From: Lujinxingia sediminis
Lineage (GTDB): Bacteria > Myxococcota_A > Bradymonadia > Bradymonadales > Bradymonadaceae
Direction: 5' to 3'
Length of the DNA stretch: 64,000 nucleotides
Assembly: GCF_004005565.1 (NCBI RefSeq)
Contig: NZ_SADD01000011.1
Coordinates: 124,001-188,000 of the forward strand
The position numbers and the translations under genes were made by a program. The notes beneath the pieces are model-generated. The model searched no databases. It was not told where the DNA came from and saw nothing but the letters and a program-made list of their open reading frames with translations. Shown here one piece after another: positions 1 to 10,657 of this stretch. Position 1 is the stretch's first letter. Every line of letters starts with the position of its first letter.

Positions 1-149
1 AGCGTCGCGAGCAGAGCGCGCGTGAAGCGGCCAAAGAGTCGGCCGATTTCAACGCTCCGCAGAAAGGCAAGGCTGCCGAAGTTGAAGTTCAGCGCGTGAG
101 CCGCCCCGAGAAGTCCGAAGGCGACAGCGGCGAAGCCAAAGCCGAGTAA
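1..149 (+). CDS. rpsB: C-terminal tail of ribosomal protein S2 (partial)
   Basis: An open frame enters from the left edge and stops with TAA at 147-149, giving 48 residues that are Ala, Glu and Lys rich, with no start in the window. The identity rests on position: rpsB almost always lies directly upstream of tsf, and S2 proteins of this group often carry a charged, low-complexity C-terminal extension. The visible part has no diagnostic S2 motif, so this is inference from gene order. Confidence 0.6.
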   Translation, partial: RREQSAREAAKESADFNAPQKGKAAEVEVQRVSRPEKSEGDSGEAKAE

Positions 150-168
150 GACCTCAGGTCACACGCAT

Positions 169-215
169 AACGCGCACTGAAGTTCGGGATTGTTTGGGCT
201 AAGTGCGCGTTTTTT
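169..215 (+). terminator. Hairpin plus T-run between rpsB and tsf (terminator or attenuator)
   Basis: Perfect 10-bp inverted repeat, AACGCGCACT at 169-178 and AGTGCGCGTT at 202-211, with a 23-nt loop. Six T follow at 210-215. It lies inside the probable rpsB-tsf operon, so it may end only part of the transcripts and so set the S2 to EF-Ts ratio. A full terminator with a tsf promoter elsewhere is the alternative. Confidence 0.6.
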
Positions 216-252
216 ATACGAAGTTAGTACCTATACGAGCGAAGGAGCGAAG

Positions 253-1161
253 ATGTCGATTTCTGCCCAGGAAGTCAAAAAGCTGCGCGAGATGAGCGGC
301 GCCGGCATGATGGACTGCAAAAAAGCCCTCCAGGAGACCAACGGTGACCTGGACGAAGCCCTGCTTTACCTGCAGAAGAAGGGCTCTGCGGCTGCCGCCA
401 AGAAGGCCTCGCGCACCGCGGCCGAAGGCCGGGTTCAGATCTGGACCAACGACGACTCCACCGAAGCGGTGATGGTCGAAGTCAACTGCGAGACCGACTT
501 TGTGTCGCGCAACGAGAACTTCCACGCGTTTGTTGAGCGCATCGCCACGACCATTGGTGAGTCCGGTGTGGAGTCGGTCGAAGCCCTTCAGGACGTCACC
601 ATCGCCGGTGGCGAGAAGACCGTGGCTGACTACACCGGCGAGCAGATCGCCACGATTGGCGAGAACATCAAGGTTCGCCGTTTTGTGCGTTACAAGACCG
701 ACGCTGGCGTGGTCGGTCCCTACACCCACGCTGGCGACCAGCTCGGCGTGCTCGTGCAGCTGGATGCGGCTGAAGGTGCCGACAAAGAGGCCGTCCTCGA
801 TGTGGCACGCGACGTGGCCATGCATATCGCCGCGATGAAGCCGGGTTACCTCAACGACTCGGACATCCCGGCCGAAGACGAAGCGGCCCACAAAGAGATC
901 CTGGCTGCCCGTGCTGCCGAGACTGGCAAGCCGGCCGAGATCGTCGAGCGCATGCTCAGCGGTCAGATCAAGAAGTGGCGTGCCGAGTCGGTGCTTGTCA
1001 GCCAGGCCTTCGTGAAGGACTCCGACACCACCGTGGGCGCGTTCGTGAAGAAGGCCGGTGCCTCGATCGCCGCGTTCGTGCGCTTTGAGGTGGGTGAGGG
1101 TATCACCAAAGAAGAGAAGAGTCTGAGCGAAGAAGTCGCCGAGCAGTTGCGCGGCTCCTGA
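253..1161 (+). CDS. tsf: Translation elongation factor Ts
   Basis: EF-Ts is the guanine-nucleotide exchange factor that recycles EF-Tu.GDP in the cytoplasm. The 302-residue product begins with a UBA-like helical domain (SAQEVKKLREMSGAGMMDCK) and carries the family signature ETDFVSRN near residue 77, the EF-Tu contact region. Length is typical. The frame is open from 190, but the ATG at 253 is chosen because the conserved N-terminus begins there and GAAGGAG sits 5 nt upstream (241-247). It follows the rpsB tail after an intergenic hairpin and ends at a strong terminator. Confidence 0.97.
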   Translation: MSISAQEVKKLREMSGAGMMDCKKALQETNGDLDEALLYLQKKGSAAAAKKASRTAAEGRVQIWTNDDSTEAVMVEVNCETDFVSRNENFHAFVERIATTIGESGVESVEALQDVTIAGGEKTVADYTGEQIATIGENIKVRRFVRYKTDAGVVGPYTHAGDQLGVLVQLDAAEGADKEAVLDVARDVAMHIAAMKPGYLNDSDIPAEDEAAHKEILAARAAETGKPAEIVERMLSGQIKKWRAESVLVSQAFVKDSDTTVGAFVKKAGASIAAFVRFEVGEGITKEEKSLSEEVAEQLRGS

Positions 1162-1166
1162 TGCGA

Positions 1167-1196
1167 AGAGGGCGCCCGCCGGGCGCCCTTTTTTTT
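1167..1196 (+). terminator. Intrinsic terminator after tsf
   Basis: GGGCGCCC at 1170-1177 pairs with GGGCGCCC at 1181-1188 around a GCC loop, extended by A-T pairs on both sides and followed by eight T (1189-1196). It separates rpsB-tsf from pyrH. Confidence 0.92.
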
Positions 1197-1215
1197 GCCC
1201 GCAAAGCGCCCATAA

Positions 1216-1986
<771 letters not shown>

Positions 1987-2085
1987 ACTCAGACCGAGGA
2001 CGTGGGCTTGCCGTGAAGCGATGCGGGCTTAGCCTGTGTCGGGTCTTCGGCAATGTTGCTCACGTTTTGTGATAGAGAGGAAGAG

Positions 2086-2643
2086 ATGGTTCAGGAAGTC
2101 ATCGAGGGTTTGCGCAGCGACTATGAAGAGACGCTCAATAAGCTGCGCCGTGAGCTGACCAAAATTCGTACCGGACGTGCCAACGTGAACATGCTTGATG
2201 GCGTGCGCGTGGAGTACTACGGCAGCCCCACGCCGCTGAGCCAGTTGGCTACGCTGCGCGTTCCGGAGCCGCGCCTGATTACGATTCAGCCCTGGGAGAA
2301 AAACATCATCTCTGACATCGAGAAGGCCATTCAGATGTCGGATCTGGGTCTGAACCCGTCGAATGACGGTACCTTGATTCGCGTGCCGATTCCCGCGCTT
2401 ACCGGTGAGCGCCGCCAGGAGCTTGTGAAGGTGGCGCGTCGTGCCGGCGAAGACCATAAGATCGCGCTTCGTAACCAACGCCGCGATGCCAACGATATGG
2501 TCAAGCAGATGGAGAAGGACTCCGAGATCACCGAAGATGAGATGCATAAGGGCTTCGAGAAGATCAACAGCATCACCGAAGAGTTCACCTCGAAGATTGA
2601 CGCGATGCTCGACAAGAAAGAAGCCGAGATCGTGGAAGTCTGA
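2086..2643 (+). CDS. frr: Ribosome recycling factor
   Basis: RRF splits post-termination ribosomes together with EF-G. The 185-residue product matches the family's length and has the hallmark KIRTGRAN near residue 28, the VPIPALTGERR segment near 105 and the long C-terminal helix. The frame is open from 2053, but the ATG at 2086 aligns with the family N-terminus and follows AGAGAGGAAG. It lies 99 bp after pyrH, with no terminator between, and ends at a bidirectional terminator. Confidence 0.97.
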   Translation: MVQEVIEGLRSDYEETLNKLRRELTKIRTGRANVNMLDGVRVEYYGSPTPLSQLATLRVPEPRLITIQPWEKNIISDIEKAIQMSDLGLNPSNDGTLIRVPIPALTGERRQELVKVARRAGEDHKIALRNQRRDANDMVKQMEKDSEITEDEMHKGFEKINSITEEFTSKIDAMLDKKEAEIVEV

Positions 2644-2676
2644 GGCGACGTCTTGGGATGAGGTTCCGGTGAGATG

Positions 2677-2711
2677 AAAAAGCCCGGCAGCGACGCTGCC
2701 GGGCTTTTTTT
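2677..2711. terminator. Bidirectional terminator between frr and the FHA gene
   Basis: AGCCCGGCAGC at 2681-2691 pairs perfectly with GCTGCCGGGCT at 2695-2705 around GAC, flanked by A-run 2677-2681 and T-run 2705-2711. It can serve frr on the plus strand and the convergent FHA gene on the minus strand. Confidence 0.92.
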
Positions 2712-2743
2712 GTGTGTGGGCGATGCCGCTCGCCGCGGGAGCC

Positions 2744-3721
2744 TTAAAGAAAGGTCCAGAGTAGTGCGCCTGTGAGGCCGAAGAGCACGATAGCCGCCAG
2801 GAGGAGGGCGTACTCCCCTGAGGGGCGTTGGCGGAGCGTTGCGGCTGAGCGGTGGTGAGAGGTCGCCGGAGCCCGAGGTGCTTCTGAGCTGACGTTGGGC
2901 GTCTCTTCGTGTTCGGCTGCATCATCGACCGGCGGCGGTGTGGCCAGAAGATCGTCAGTGTCGGGATCGGCGAGTTTGACAGTTGCGCGGTGAATGGGCG
3001 TGGGGGGGGAGAGTGGCTCGACGAGCTCTTCGAGCGGGTCAACGAAGACCAACTCGCAGCTTCCCACCTGCAGACGCGCGCCGCATATGAGCGCGGTGGG
3101 CCGGGAGATCGGTACGTGGTCGAGCATCAGCGCATTCGCGGCCAGGGGCTCCACCACATACACCGCGTCTTCAACGAAAATCCGGGCTGCTTCGCTCGGG
3201 ATTGACGGGTCGGGTAGTGGGAGAGCGACATGATCGCCGGAGCCCAGAAGATAGCGTGTGGGGCTGTTAAGCGCGTAGCGTCGACCGCTTCCCGGGCCGC
3301 TTAGAATTTCGAAGAAGGCATGCAGCTGCGTCTGGTCGCTGTGGTCGAGCGCGTTGTGAACGATCTCGTGCAGCGAGGTCGACGATTGTGCCATGGTGAA
3401 GGCGTCGCCGTCGTTTTCGACACGTTGCAGGATAAGGTTGAGGTCGCCCAGGCGGAGCGGGTTGTGCAGAGAGACGACGGTGGGATGGTGTGAACTCAGA
3501 CGATGCGTCCCGATGAAGGTCCCGTTCGTACTTCCAAGGTCGGTGATCAGAATCTGCTCGCCGAGCATATCAATGCTCAGATGGCGGCCGGAGATGCTGG
3601 TGAAGGGGATGGGAAGATCGTTGTCGAGCTGTCTCCCCAGGGTGAAGGGGAAGTGGTCGGCGATGGCATGGCGAGCGCGGGTGCCATCGGCGGTTTCAAG
3701 GGTCAGGTGAAGACGGCGCAT
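2744..3721 (-). CDS. Tandem FHA-domain, tail-anchored protein
   Basis: FHA domains bind phosphothreonine peptides, so this is probably a reader of Ser/Thr kinase signalling. Residues 23-100 form a clear FHA domain: GR at 29-30, SISGRH at 42-47 and GSTNGT at 63-68. A second, weaker FHA-like unit spans about 138-240 and lacks the GR and SxxH pairs, so phosphopeptide binding there is doubtful. An acidic, Pro-rich linker leads to one hydrophobic helix at the extreme C-terminus (YALLLAAIVLFGLTGALL), placing the FHA domains in the cytoplasm. It follows the gene ending at 3754 by 32 bp and probably shares its transcript. Confidence 0.85.
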   Translation of the reverse strand: MRRLHLTLETADGTRARHAIADHFPFTLGRQLDNDLPIPFTSISGRHLSIDMLGEQILITDLGSTNGTFIGTHRLSSHHPTVVSLHNPLRLGDLNLILQRVENDGDAFTMAQSSTSLHEIVHNALDHSDQTQLHAFFEILSGPGSGRRYALNSPTRYLLGSGDHVALPLPDPSIPSEAARIFVEDAVYVVEPLAANALMLDHVPISRPTALICGARLQVGSCELVFVDPLEELVEPLSPPTPIHRATVKLADPDTDDLLATPPPVDDAAEHEETPNVSSEAPRAPATSHHRSAATLRQRPSGEYALLLAAIVLFGLTGALLWTFL

Positions 3722-3753
3722 GCATACCTCCGCAGGTGGTATGCCAAACTGCG

Positions 3754-4314
3754 CTAGGCGTGTACGAGCCCTAGTTGGCTAAGTAAGAAGTAGAGAGCAG
3801 TTACGATGATAAACGCGGCGATAGCCGCACCCATCCCCGTGCGGCGCATACGCTGCCGAGCGATGCGGGCGCGGGTGGCCTCCTGATCACGGAGATCGAC
3901 CAGGTGGTCGGGGTCGGGCGATTCCAGATACGACTGTGCGATGCGTGCCTCCCGGCGCCAGAAGCCACGCTCGGCGTCGTTGAGGCGCTGTCCTCGGATG
4001 TCAATGACGTAGTGCGCAACAACGTCGTTGTTTTGAAGGCGGAGGGTCAGAGTGGTGCCCAGTCCACTCATCTCACTGGTGCGCCAGCCGGCTCCGGGGG
4101 TTCCGCGGGTCAGCGTGAGGGCATCATCGTCGTCGGCCGCACGCGGCATATAGCCGTTGTGCACAAAGAAGTCGGCGAGCAGGTCGAGCGGCGCGGCGGG
4201 GTGCTCGTCGGGCAACGCGATGGTATGGGTGGTCTCGAAAGTCGACACGGGAGAGTGCCCGGGTTGAGGGAGATGCGTCAGAATACGGCGCTGGAATGAC
4301 GTGAACTTTAGCAC
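3754..4314 (-). CDS. Uncharacterised tail-anchored protein
   Basis: 186 residues, no family recognised. The N-terminal 150 residues are soluble and mixed alpha/beta; an Arg-rich stretch near 148-160 precedes a single C-terminal membrane helix (AAIAAFIIVTALYFLLSQL). The topology matches the FHA protein downstream, with both exposing their domains to the cytoplasm. It is first gene of that two-gene unit and divergent from the methylmalonyl-CoA epimerase gene, with 87 bp for two promoters. Confidence 0.7.
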   Translation of the reverse strand: MLKFTSFQRRILTHLPQPGHSPVSTFETTHTIALPDEHPAAPLDLLADFFVHNGYMPRAADDDDALTLTRGTPGAGWRTSEMSGLGTTLTLRLQNNDVVAHYVIDIRGQRLNDAERGFWRREARIAQSYLESPDPDHLVDLRDQEATRARIARQRMRRTGMGAAIAAFIIVTALYFLLSQLGLVHA

Positions 4315-4401
4315 CCGCTACCACGGGTCGCAACGGCGTGACGTCCGGTGAGCCCGGGGTCGGAGCGTCGCCGATGGTGCGAGCACTATAAGGGAGAAAA
4401 G

Positions 4402-4812
4402 ATGCTGGAGAAGATCGACCATATTGGAATCGCGGTGCGTTCGGTGGAGGCAAGCTCGGTACTCTACCGCGATGTTCTGGGCCTGGCCTACGAGGGAACC
4501 GAAGAGGTGGAGAGCCAGGGGGTAAAAGTGGCTTTTTTCCGGCTTGGTGAGGCCAAGATCGAGCTGTTGGAGCCCCTGCACGACGAGAGCCCGATCGCAC
4601 GCTTTTTAGAGAAGAACGGGGAAGGGATTCACCATATCGCGCTGGGATGCGACGATCTCGACGCCTGGCGAGCGCGCATGGAAGAGGCCGGTGTGCGCCT
4701 CCTGAGTGAGGAGCCGATTGACGGAGCCCATGGAAAACTCATCACTTTTATGCACCCACGCGATACGGGGCGAGTGCTGCTGGAGCTGACGCAGCGTCGC
4801 CCTCAGGGGTGA
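4402..4812 (+). CDS. mce: Methylmalonyl-CoA epimerase
   Basis: Interconverts (S)- and (R)-methylmalonyl-CoA in propionate and branched-chain amino-acid breakdown; a small VOC/glyoxalase-fold metalloenzyme. The 136 residues begin with the family signature DHIGIAVRS, whose His is a metal ligand, and include HHIALGCDDL and the last metal-ligand Glu in VLLELTQ. The ATG at 4402 follows AGGGAG (4391-4396), so the open stretch upstream to 4348 is not used. It ends 1 bp before the convergent nth stop codon. Confidence 0.92.
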   Translation: MLEKIDHIGIAVRSVEASSVLYRDVLGLAYEGTEEVESQGVKVAFFRLGEAKIELLEPLHDESPIARFLEKNGEGIHHIALGCDDLDAWRARMEEAGVRLLSEEPIDGAHGKLITFMHPRDTGRVLLELTQRRPQG

Positions 4813-4813
4813 G

Positions 4814-5500
4814 TCAGGCGGGAACCACTGGGGGGGGGCTGCCGGTGGGGCAGTCCCTGAGAATGGGGCAGCGCTCGCATAAAGGAGATCGGGCTCGGCA
4901 CAGAGTGCGTCCGTGTTCGACCAACGCCATATGTGCCGGGAGGCGATCGTCGGGGGGAATGAGGGCCTGCATCTGCTGGTGGGCCACTTCATCGCTGAGT
5001 GAGGGGTCAAGCCAGCCCAGACGCTCGAAGATGCGGAAGATGTGTGTGTCCATCGGGAAGAGGGGCATGGCACAGGCTGCCATCAGCGTAAAGGCCGCAG
5101 TCTTTGGTCCAACACCTTTGAACTCTAAAAGGTAGGTGCGCGCCTTTTCAGGCTCCATCTGGTGCAGATGCTCCAGATCGTAGCGGTGACACTCATCGTG
5201 GACCCGGATGAGCAGCGCCTGAATGCGTTGTGCTTTCTGTCTGGCAAGCCCCGCCGGGCGGATAAGGTCTTCCACGGTCGGCGTGGGGGCATATGCAATG
5301 CGGTGCCAGTCGGCGTTGAACGACTCCAAAAGCTCGCCGAAGGCCTGGTCGGTGGCCGCACGGGTGGTTTGTTGGCTGAGGATCGTGCGCACCAGCGTGC
5401 CCAGCACGTCATCGCCGTCAGCGCGGCGCGGAGGGTCGTAGCGGTGGTAGAGGCGATCCAAAACGCGTCGCAGAGTGGCGAAGTCGGGGATGGTGTACAT
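4814..5500 (-). CDS. nth: Endonuclease III-type DNA glycosylase/AP lyase
   Basis: Base-excision repair enzyme removing oxidised pyrimidines. The 228-residue protein has the helix-hairpin-helix FKGVGPKTA with catalytic Lys, the catalytic Asp in FPMDTH, and a complete 4Fe-4S site at the C-terminus spaced Cys-x6-Cys-x2-Cys-x5-Cys. The frame is open to 5647, but the first 49 residues are low-complexity and unlike the family, so the ATG at 5498-5500 is chosen; its ribosome-binding site is poor. A MutY role is less likely because the MutY C-terminal domain is absent. Confidence 0.9.
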   Translation of the reverse strand: MYTIPDFATLRRVLDRLYHRYDPPRRADGDDVLGTLVRTILSQQTTRAATDQAFGELLESFNADWHRIAYAPTPTVEDLIRPAGLARQKAQRIQALLIRVHDECHRYDLEHLHQMEPEKARTYLLEFKGVGPKTAAFTLMAACAMPLFPMDTHIFRIFERLGWLDPSLSDEVAHQQMQALIPPDDRLPAHMALVEHGRTLCRARSPLCERCPILRDCPTGSPPPVVPA

Positions 5501-5816
5501 GCTCACGGGGGGCTCCGAGGAAGGGGACCCGTTTGAAATAGAGTTGTCGGGGCGGCCGGTTTTAACCCTGGGCGAGTTTTGAAGGTGTCGAGGTTCAAAA
5601 GGGGGTTTCGCCCACGGGCGATGTCTCGTAATCTGCGACCATCGCATTCAAGGCTGAGTCGGGGCGAGAAGCCCTGCTGAGAGGCATCGTCCGAAGGATC
5701 GGCACAGAAGTTGCTCCGTTCATCGTTTGTCGCTTACCAGAGGCGGTCATCGTGTCATGAGGGCCAGCTTTTACGATCATTGAAGCGCAAATCCAGACGT
5801 CAGGAGAATACCATCT
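5501..5816 (+). other. Gene-free region upstream of prkA
   Basis: 316 bp between the nth start and the prkA start. It must hold the promoters of both divergent genes. The only element I can define is the sigma-54-like site at 5699-5715. Frames open across it overlap prkA and look like shadows. Confidence 0.7.
5699..5715 (+). promoter_or_regulatory. Candidate sigma-54 (-24/-12) promoter of prkA
   Basis: GGCACAGAAGTTGC at 5701-5714 has the invariant GG and GC exactly 10 nt apart, plus the full GGCAC and TTGC half-sites of the RpoN consensus; only the T before GG is replaced by C. Predicted start of transcription is near 5726, leaving a leader of about 90 nt before prkA. The E. coli homologue operon yeaGH is known to respond to RpoN/NtrC under nitrogen starvation, which makes the match plausible. 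Confidence 0.55.
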
Positions 5817-7874
5817 ATGAGCGCCAAAGAGAGCTTGCTGCATAAGATTGGCCGTCACCACGATATCGATGAGTACCGCGAACTGCACTGGGAAGGGAGC
5901 TTCGAGGAGTACCTGGACCTTGTGCGTGAGGACGTTCGGGTGACCCGTAACGCCTACCAGCGCATCTACGATATGGTGATGTCGTACGGGACCGAAGAGT
6001 ACATCGATAACAAGAAGAAGATCGTCCGCTACAACTTCTTCAAAGATGAGATCACGGGTGGTGCCGACGCGATCTACGGGTTGGACATTCCGCTGATGCG
6101 TCTGGTCAACGTCTTTAAAGCGGCGGCCAATGAGTACGGGACTGAGAAGCGAATCATCCTCTTGCACGGCCCGGTAGGCTCATCCAAGTCTACCATCGCG
6201 CGTCTGCTCAAGAAGGGGCTGGAAGAGTACACTCGCACCGAGGATGGTCGGCTTTATACCTTTTCGTGGGTGATGCCCAAGGAGCTTCAGCACCTCACCG
6301 GCGGACAAGAGGTGCTCCATGATCCGATGAATGAGGAGCCGCTCAAGCTGATTCCTCAGGAGTGGCGTGCCGGCGCGCTGGAGGAGCTGGGTATTGAGAA
6401 CGTCTCATCGATTCGGGTACGCGGTGACCTGAACCCGGCGAGCCGCTTCATCTTCAAAGAGCTGATGCGGCATTACGGCGGGGACTGGAGCCGGGCGATG
6501 GAGCATGTGCGTGTGCGGCGGATGCTCTTCAGTGAGAAGGATCGTGTGGGAATCGGGACCTTCCAGCCGAAGGACGAGAAGAACCAGGATTCCACCGAGC
6601 TCACCGGCGATATTAACTACCGTAAGATCGCCATCTACGGCTCAGACAGCGACCCGCGCGCGTTCAACTTCGATGGCGAGTTCTGCGTGGCCAACCGGGG
6701 GATCATCGAGTTTGTAGAGATCCTGAAGTTGGATGTGGCCTTCCTCTACGATCTTCTGGGCGCGACGCAGGAGCGTAAGATCAAGCCCAAGAAGTTCGCG
6801 CAGACCGATATCGATGAAGTGATCATCGGTCATACCAACGAGCCGGAGTACCGCAAGCTGCTCGGTAACGAGTATATGGAGGCGCTCCGTGACCGTACGG
6901 TGAAGATCGATATCCCCTACATCACGAAGTATCAGGAAGAGATCCGCATCTATAAAAAGGACTTCAATAATCAGCGTGTCAAAGGCAAGCACATCGCGCC
7001 GCATACCATCGAGATGGCGGCGATGTGGGCCGTGCTCACGCGTCTCGAAGATCCGAAGAAGCACGATCTGACGCTTTTGCAGAAGCTCAAGCTCTATGAC
7101 GGGAAGTCACTCACCGGCTACACTCAGGACAACGTCAAGGAGTTGCGCAAAGAGACGCTTCGCGAAGGTCTGACGGGGGTAAGCCCCCGGTATATCCAGG
7201 ACAAGCTGTCCAACGCGCTGGTGAGCGATAAGACCGAGAGCAGTATCAACCCCTTCCTGGTACTCAACGAGCTTGAGGGCGGGCTGAAGAACCACAGTCT
7301 GATCAGCAACGAGGAGGAGCGCGGGCGCTATCGGGAGCTTTTAGCGGTGGTTAAGCAGGAGTACGAAGACATCGTTAAGAACGAGGTGCAGCGAGCGATC
7401 TCGGCCGACGAGGACGCCATCTCCAAGCTGTGTGCGAACTACATCGATAACGTCAAAGCGTACACGCAGAAGGAGAAGGTGCGGAACAAGTACACCGGTC
7501 AGTATGAGGAGCCCGATGAGCGTTTGATGCGCTCGATCGAGGAGAAGATCGATATCCCGGATAGTCGCAAAGACGACTTCCGTCGCGAGATCATGAATTA
7601 CATCGGTGCGTTGGCGATCGACGGCAAGCAGTTCACCTACCAGACCAATGAACGGCTTCGGAAGGCGTTGGAACTCAAGCTCTTCGAAGATCAGAAAGAC
7701 TCGATCAAGCTGGCGAGCGTGGTCTCCAATGTGGTGGACCGCGATACCCAGGAGAAGATCGACATCGTGAAGCAGCGGCTTATTCGCGATTATGGCTACA
7801 ATGAGGAGTCGGCCACCGACGTCCTGAACTTCGTGGCCAGCATCTTTGCGCGAGGCGACTCCAAGCAGCAATGA
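5817..7874 (+). CDS. prkA: PrkA-family serine protein kinase
   Basis: PrkA/YeaG proteins are AAA-type ATPases with a C-terminal kinase-like region, linked to sporulation in Bacillus and to nitrogen starvation and persistence in enterics. The 685 residues have typical length, with a Walker A motif GPVGSSKS at 118-125 in the N-terminal AAA domain and the PrkA C-terminal domain after about residue 430. AGGAGA (5802-5807) lies 9 nt before the ATG. The partners yhbH and spoVR follow on the same strand, the conserved three-gene set. A sigma-54-like promoter lies 91-118 bp upstream. Confidence 0.96.
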   Translation: MSAKESLLHKIGRHHDIDEYRELHWEGSFEEYLDLVREDVRVTRNAYQRIYDMVMSYGTEEYIDNKKKIVRYNFFKDEITGGADAIYGLDIPLMRLVNVFKAAANEYGTEKRIILLHGPVGSSKSTIARLLKKGLEEYTRTEDGRLYTFSWVMPKELQHLTGGQEVLHDPMNEEPLKLIPQEWRAGALEELGIENVSSIRVRGDLNPASRFIFKELMRHYGGDWSRAMEHVRVRRMLFSEKDRVGIGTFQPKDEKNQDSTELTGDINYRKIAIYGSDSDPRAFNFDGEFCVANRGIIEFVEILKLDVAFLYDLLGATQERKIKPKKFAQTDIDEVIIGHTNEPEYRKLLGNEYMEALRDRTVKIDIPYITKYQEEIRIYKKDFNNQRVKGKHIAPHTIEMAAMWAVLTRLEDPKKHDLTLLQKLKLYDGKSLTGYTQDNVKELRKETLREGLTGVSPRYIQDKLSNALVSDKTESSINPFLVLNELEGGLKNHSLISNEEERGRYRELLAVVKQEYEDIVKNEVQRAISADEDAISKLCANYIDNVKAYTQKEKVRNKYTGQYEEPDERLMRSIEEKIDIPDSRKDDFRREIMNYIGALAIDGKQFTYQTNERLRKALELKLFEDQKDSIKLASVVSNVVDRDTQEKIDIVKQRLIRDYGYNEESATDVLNFVASIFARGDSKQQ

Positions 7875-7988
7875 ACGCGGCGCGCAGGTAGGTGAAGATG
7901 CCGGCGCCGCCCCCGAATGGGAGCGTGCGCCGGCTCAGTTTAGGCAGGTTGCGCAGGGGCGATGAGGGCTCGACGAGGGAATCAGGTC

Positions 7989-9104
<1,116 letters not shown>

Positions 9105-9140
9105 TCACAGGGCTGAGATCCTGCGAAGGGAAGGGACTTC

Positions 9141-10637
9141 ATGAAGGCATTATCGCCACAGATTCAAGAAATCATCGCGCAGATTCGTGAGGTCGCCGAG
9201 GAGTTCGGGTTGGACTTCTTCGAGACGATCTTCGAGCCGGTGGATTATAAGCAGATGAACGAGATCGCCTCGTATGGCGGTTTTCCGACGCGCTATCCGC
9301 ACTGGCGCTTCGGCATGGAGTACGAACAGCTCTCGAAGAGCTATGAGTATGGGCTCTCGAAGATTTACGAGATGGTCATCAATAACGACCCGGCCTACGC
9401 GTATCTTCTGGAGGGCAATAACCTCGTAGATCAGAAGACGGTGATTGCGCACGTGTATGCGCACGTCGATTTCTTTAAGAACAATTATTACTTCTCGAAG
9501 ACCAATCGACGGATGGTCGATGAGATGGCGAACCACGGCGCGCGGATTCGCCGTTATGTGGATCGTCAGGGGATTGAGGCGGTGGAGAACTTTATCGACA
9601 CCTGCCTCTCGATCGACAACCTGATCGACTACTACAGCCCCTTTATTGAGCGGCGCGGGGAGGCGGTGGATCCGGAGGAGCTCCGGCAACGGGAGGTGCC
9701 GAAGTTTCAAGCCAAAGACTATATGGATGAGTTCATCAATCCGCAGTCTTTCATCGATCAGCAGAAGGAGCGGATGGCCCAGGAGGCCGAGGAGGCCAGG
9801 CATTTCCCGCAGCGTCCGGAGCGCGACGTGATGCTCTTTCTGCTGGAGCACGCGCCGCTGGAGGGGTGGGAGGCCGACATTTTGTCGATCATGCGCGAGG
9901 AGGCGTACTACTTCGCACCCCAGGGTCAGACGAAGATCATGAACGAGGGGTGGGCCTCCTACTGGCACTCTAAGATTTTGACGACGCGGATTCTGGACGA
10001 CTCGGAGATCATCGACTTTGCAGACATCAACAGTCGGGTGATGTCGAGCGCCCCCGGGCAACTTAATCCCTATAAGCTGGGCGTGGCGCTTTTTCGGGAT
10101 ATCGAAGAGCGTTGGAATAAGGGCAAGTTTGGCAAGGAGTGGGAGGAGGTCGATGATCTGGAGCGGCGCGACTCCTGGGATAAAGAGCTGGGACTTGGAC
10201 GCGAGCAGATCTTCCGGGTGCGCAAGCTCTACAACGACGTGACCTTCATTGATGAGTTCTTAACCGAAGAGTTCGCCTCTCAGAGCAATATGTTCACGTA
10301 CGGGTACAACCGTAAGAGCGGGCATTGGGAGATCGAGAGTCGGGAGTTTGAGGAGATCAAGTCACGCTTGCTCGACTCGCTGACGAACTTCGGGCAGCCC
10401 TTTATTTACGTGCGGGACGGAAACTTCCGAAATCGCCGCGAGCTTTTATTGCACCATAAGTTTGAGGGGACGGAGCTTCGGGCGGACTACGCTCATGAGG
10501 TGTTGGAGTCGATCTATCGGATCTGGAAGCGTCCTGTGAGTCTGGAGACGATGCGTGAAGAGAAGGGGCTTTTGATGTCGTATGATGGGGTGGAGCATAA
10601 GGAGCAAAACATCCCGTATGAGCGGCTCGGGGTGTGA
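9141..10637 (+). CDS. spoVR: SpoVR family protein
   Basis: SpoVR (YcgB in enterics) is required for spore cortex formation in Bacillus; its molecular activity is not settled. The 498-residue protein has the family's N-terminal block (GFPTRYPHWRFGMEYE), the NEGWASYWH segment near 273 and the PYKLG block near 312. Length is typical. It is third in the prkA-yhbH-spoVR set. The pyrD ATG lies 20 bp after its stop, so pyrD may be read from the same transcript. Confidence 0.95.
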   Translation: MKALSPQIQEIIAQIREVAEEFGLDFFETIFEPVDYKQMNEIASYGGFPTRYPHWRFGMEYEQLSKSYEYGLSKIYEMVINNDPAYAYLLEGNNLVDQKTVIAHVYAHVDFFKNNYYFSKTNRRMVDEMANHGARIRRYVDRQGIEAVENFIDTCLSIDNLIDYYSPFIERRGEAVDPEELRQREVPKFQAKDYMDEFINPQSFIDQQKERMAQEAEEARHFPQRPERDVMLFLLEHAPLEGWEADILSIMREEAYYFAPQGQTKIMNEGWASYWHSKILTTRILDDSEIIDFADINSRVMSSAPGQLNPYKLGVALFRDIEERWNKGKFGKEWEEVDDLERRDSWDKELGLGREQIFRVRKLYNDVTFIDEFLTEEFASQSNMFTYGYNRKSGHWEIESREFEEIKSRLLDSLTNFGQPFIYVRDGNFRNRRELLLHHKFEGTELRADYAHEVLESIYRIWKRPVSLETMREEKGLLMSYDGVEHKEQNIPYERLGV

Positions 10638-10657
10638 GTCGGACGGAGGTAGGGCTG

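Noticed and set aside
4124-4600. Minus-strand frame across the mce start
   Set aside because: Low-complexity Arg/Pro product overlapping two supported genes.
5595-6167. Minus-strand 190-codon frame over the prkA start
   Set aside because: It overlaps the conserved N-terminus of prkA and the upstream promoter region and shows no domain.
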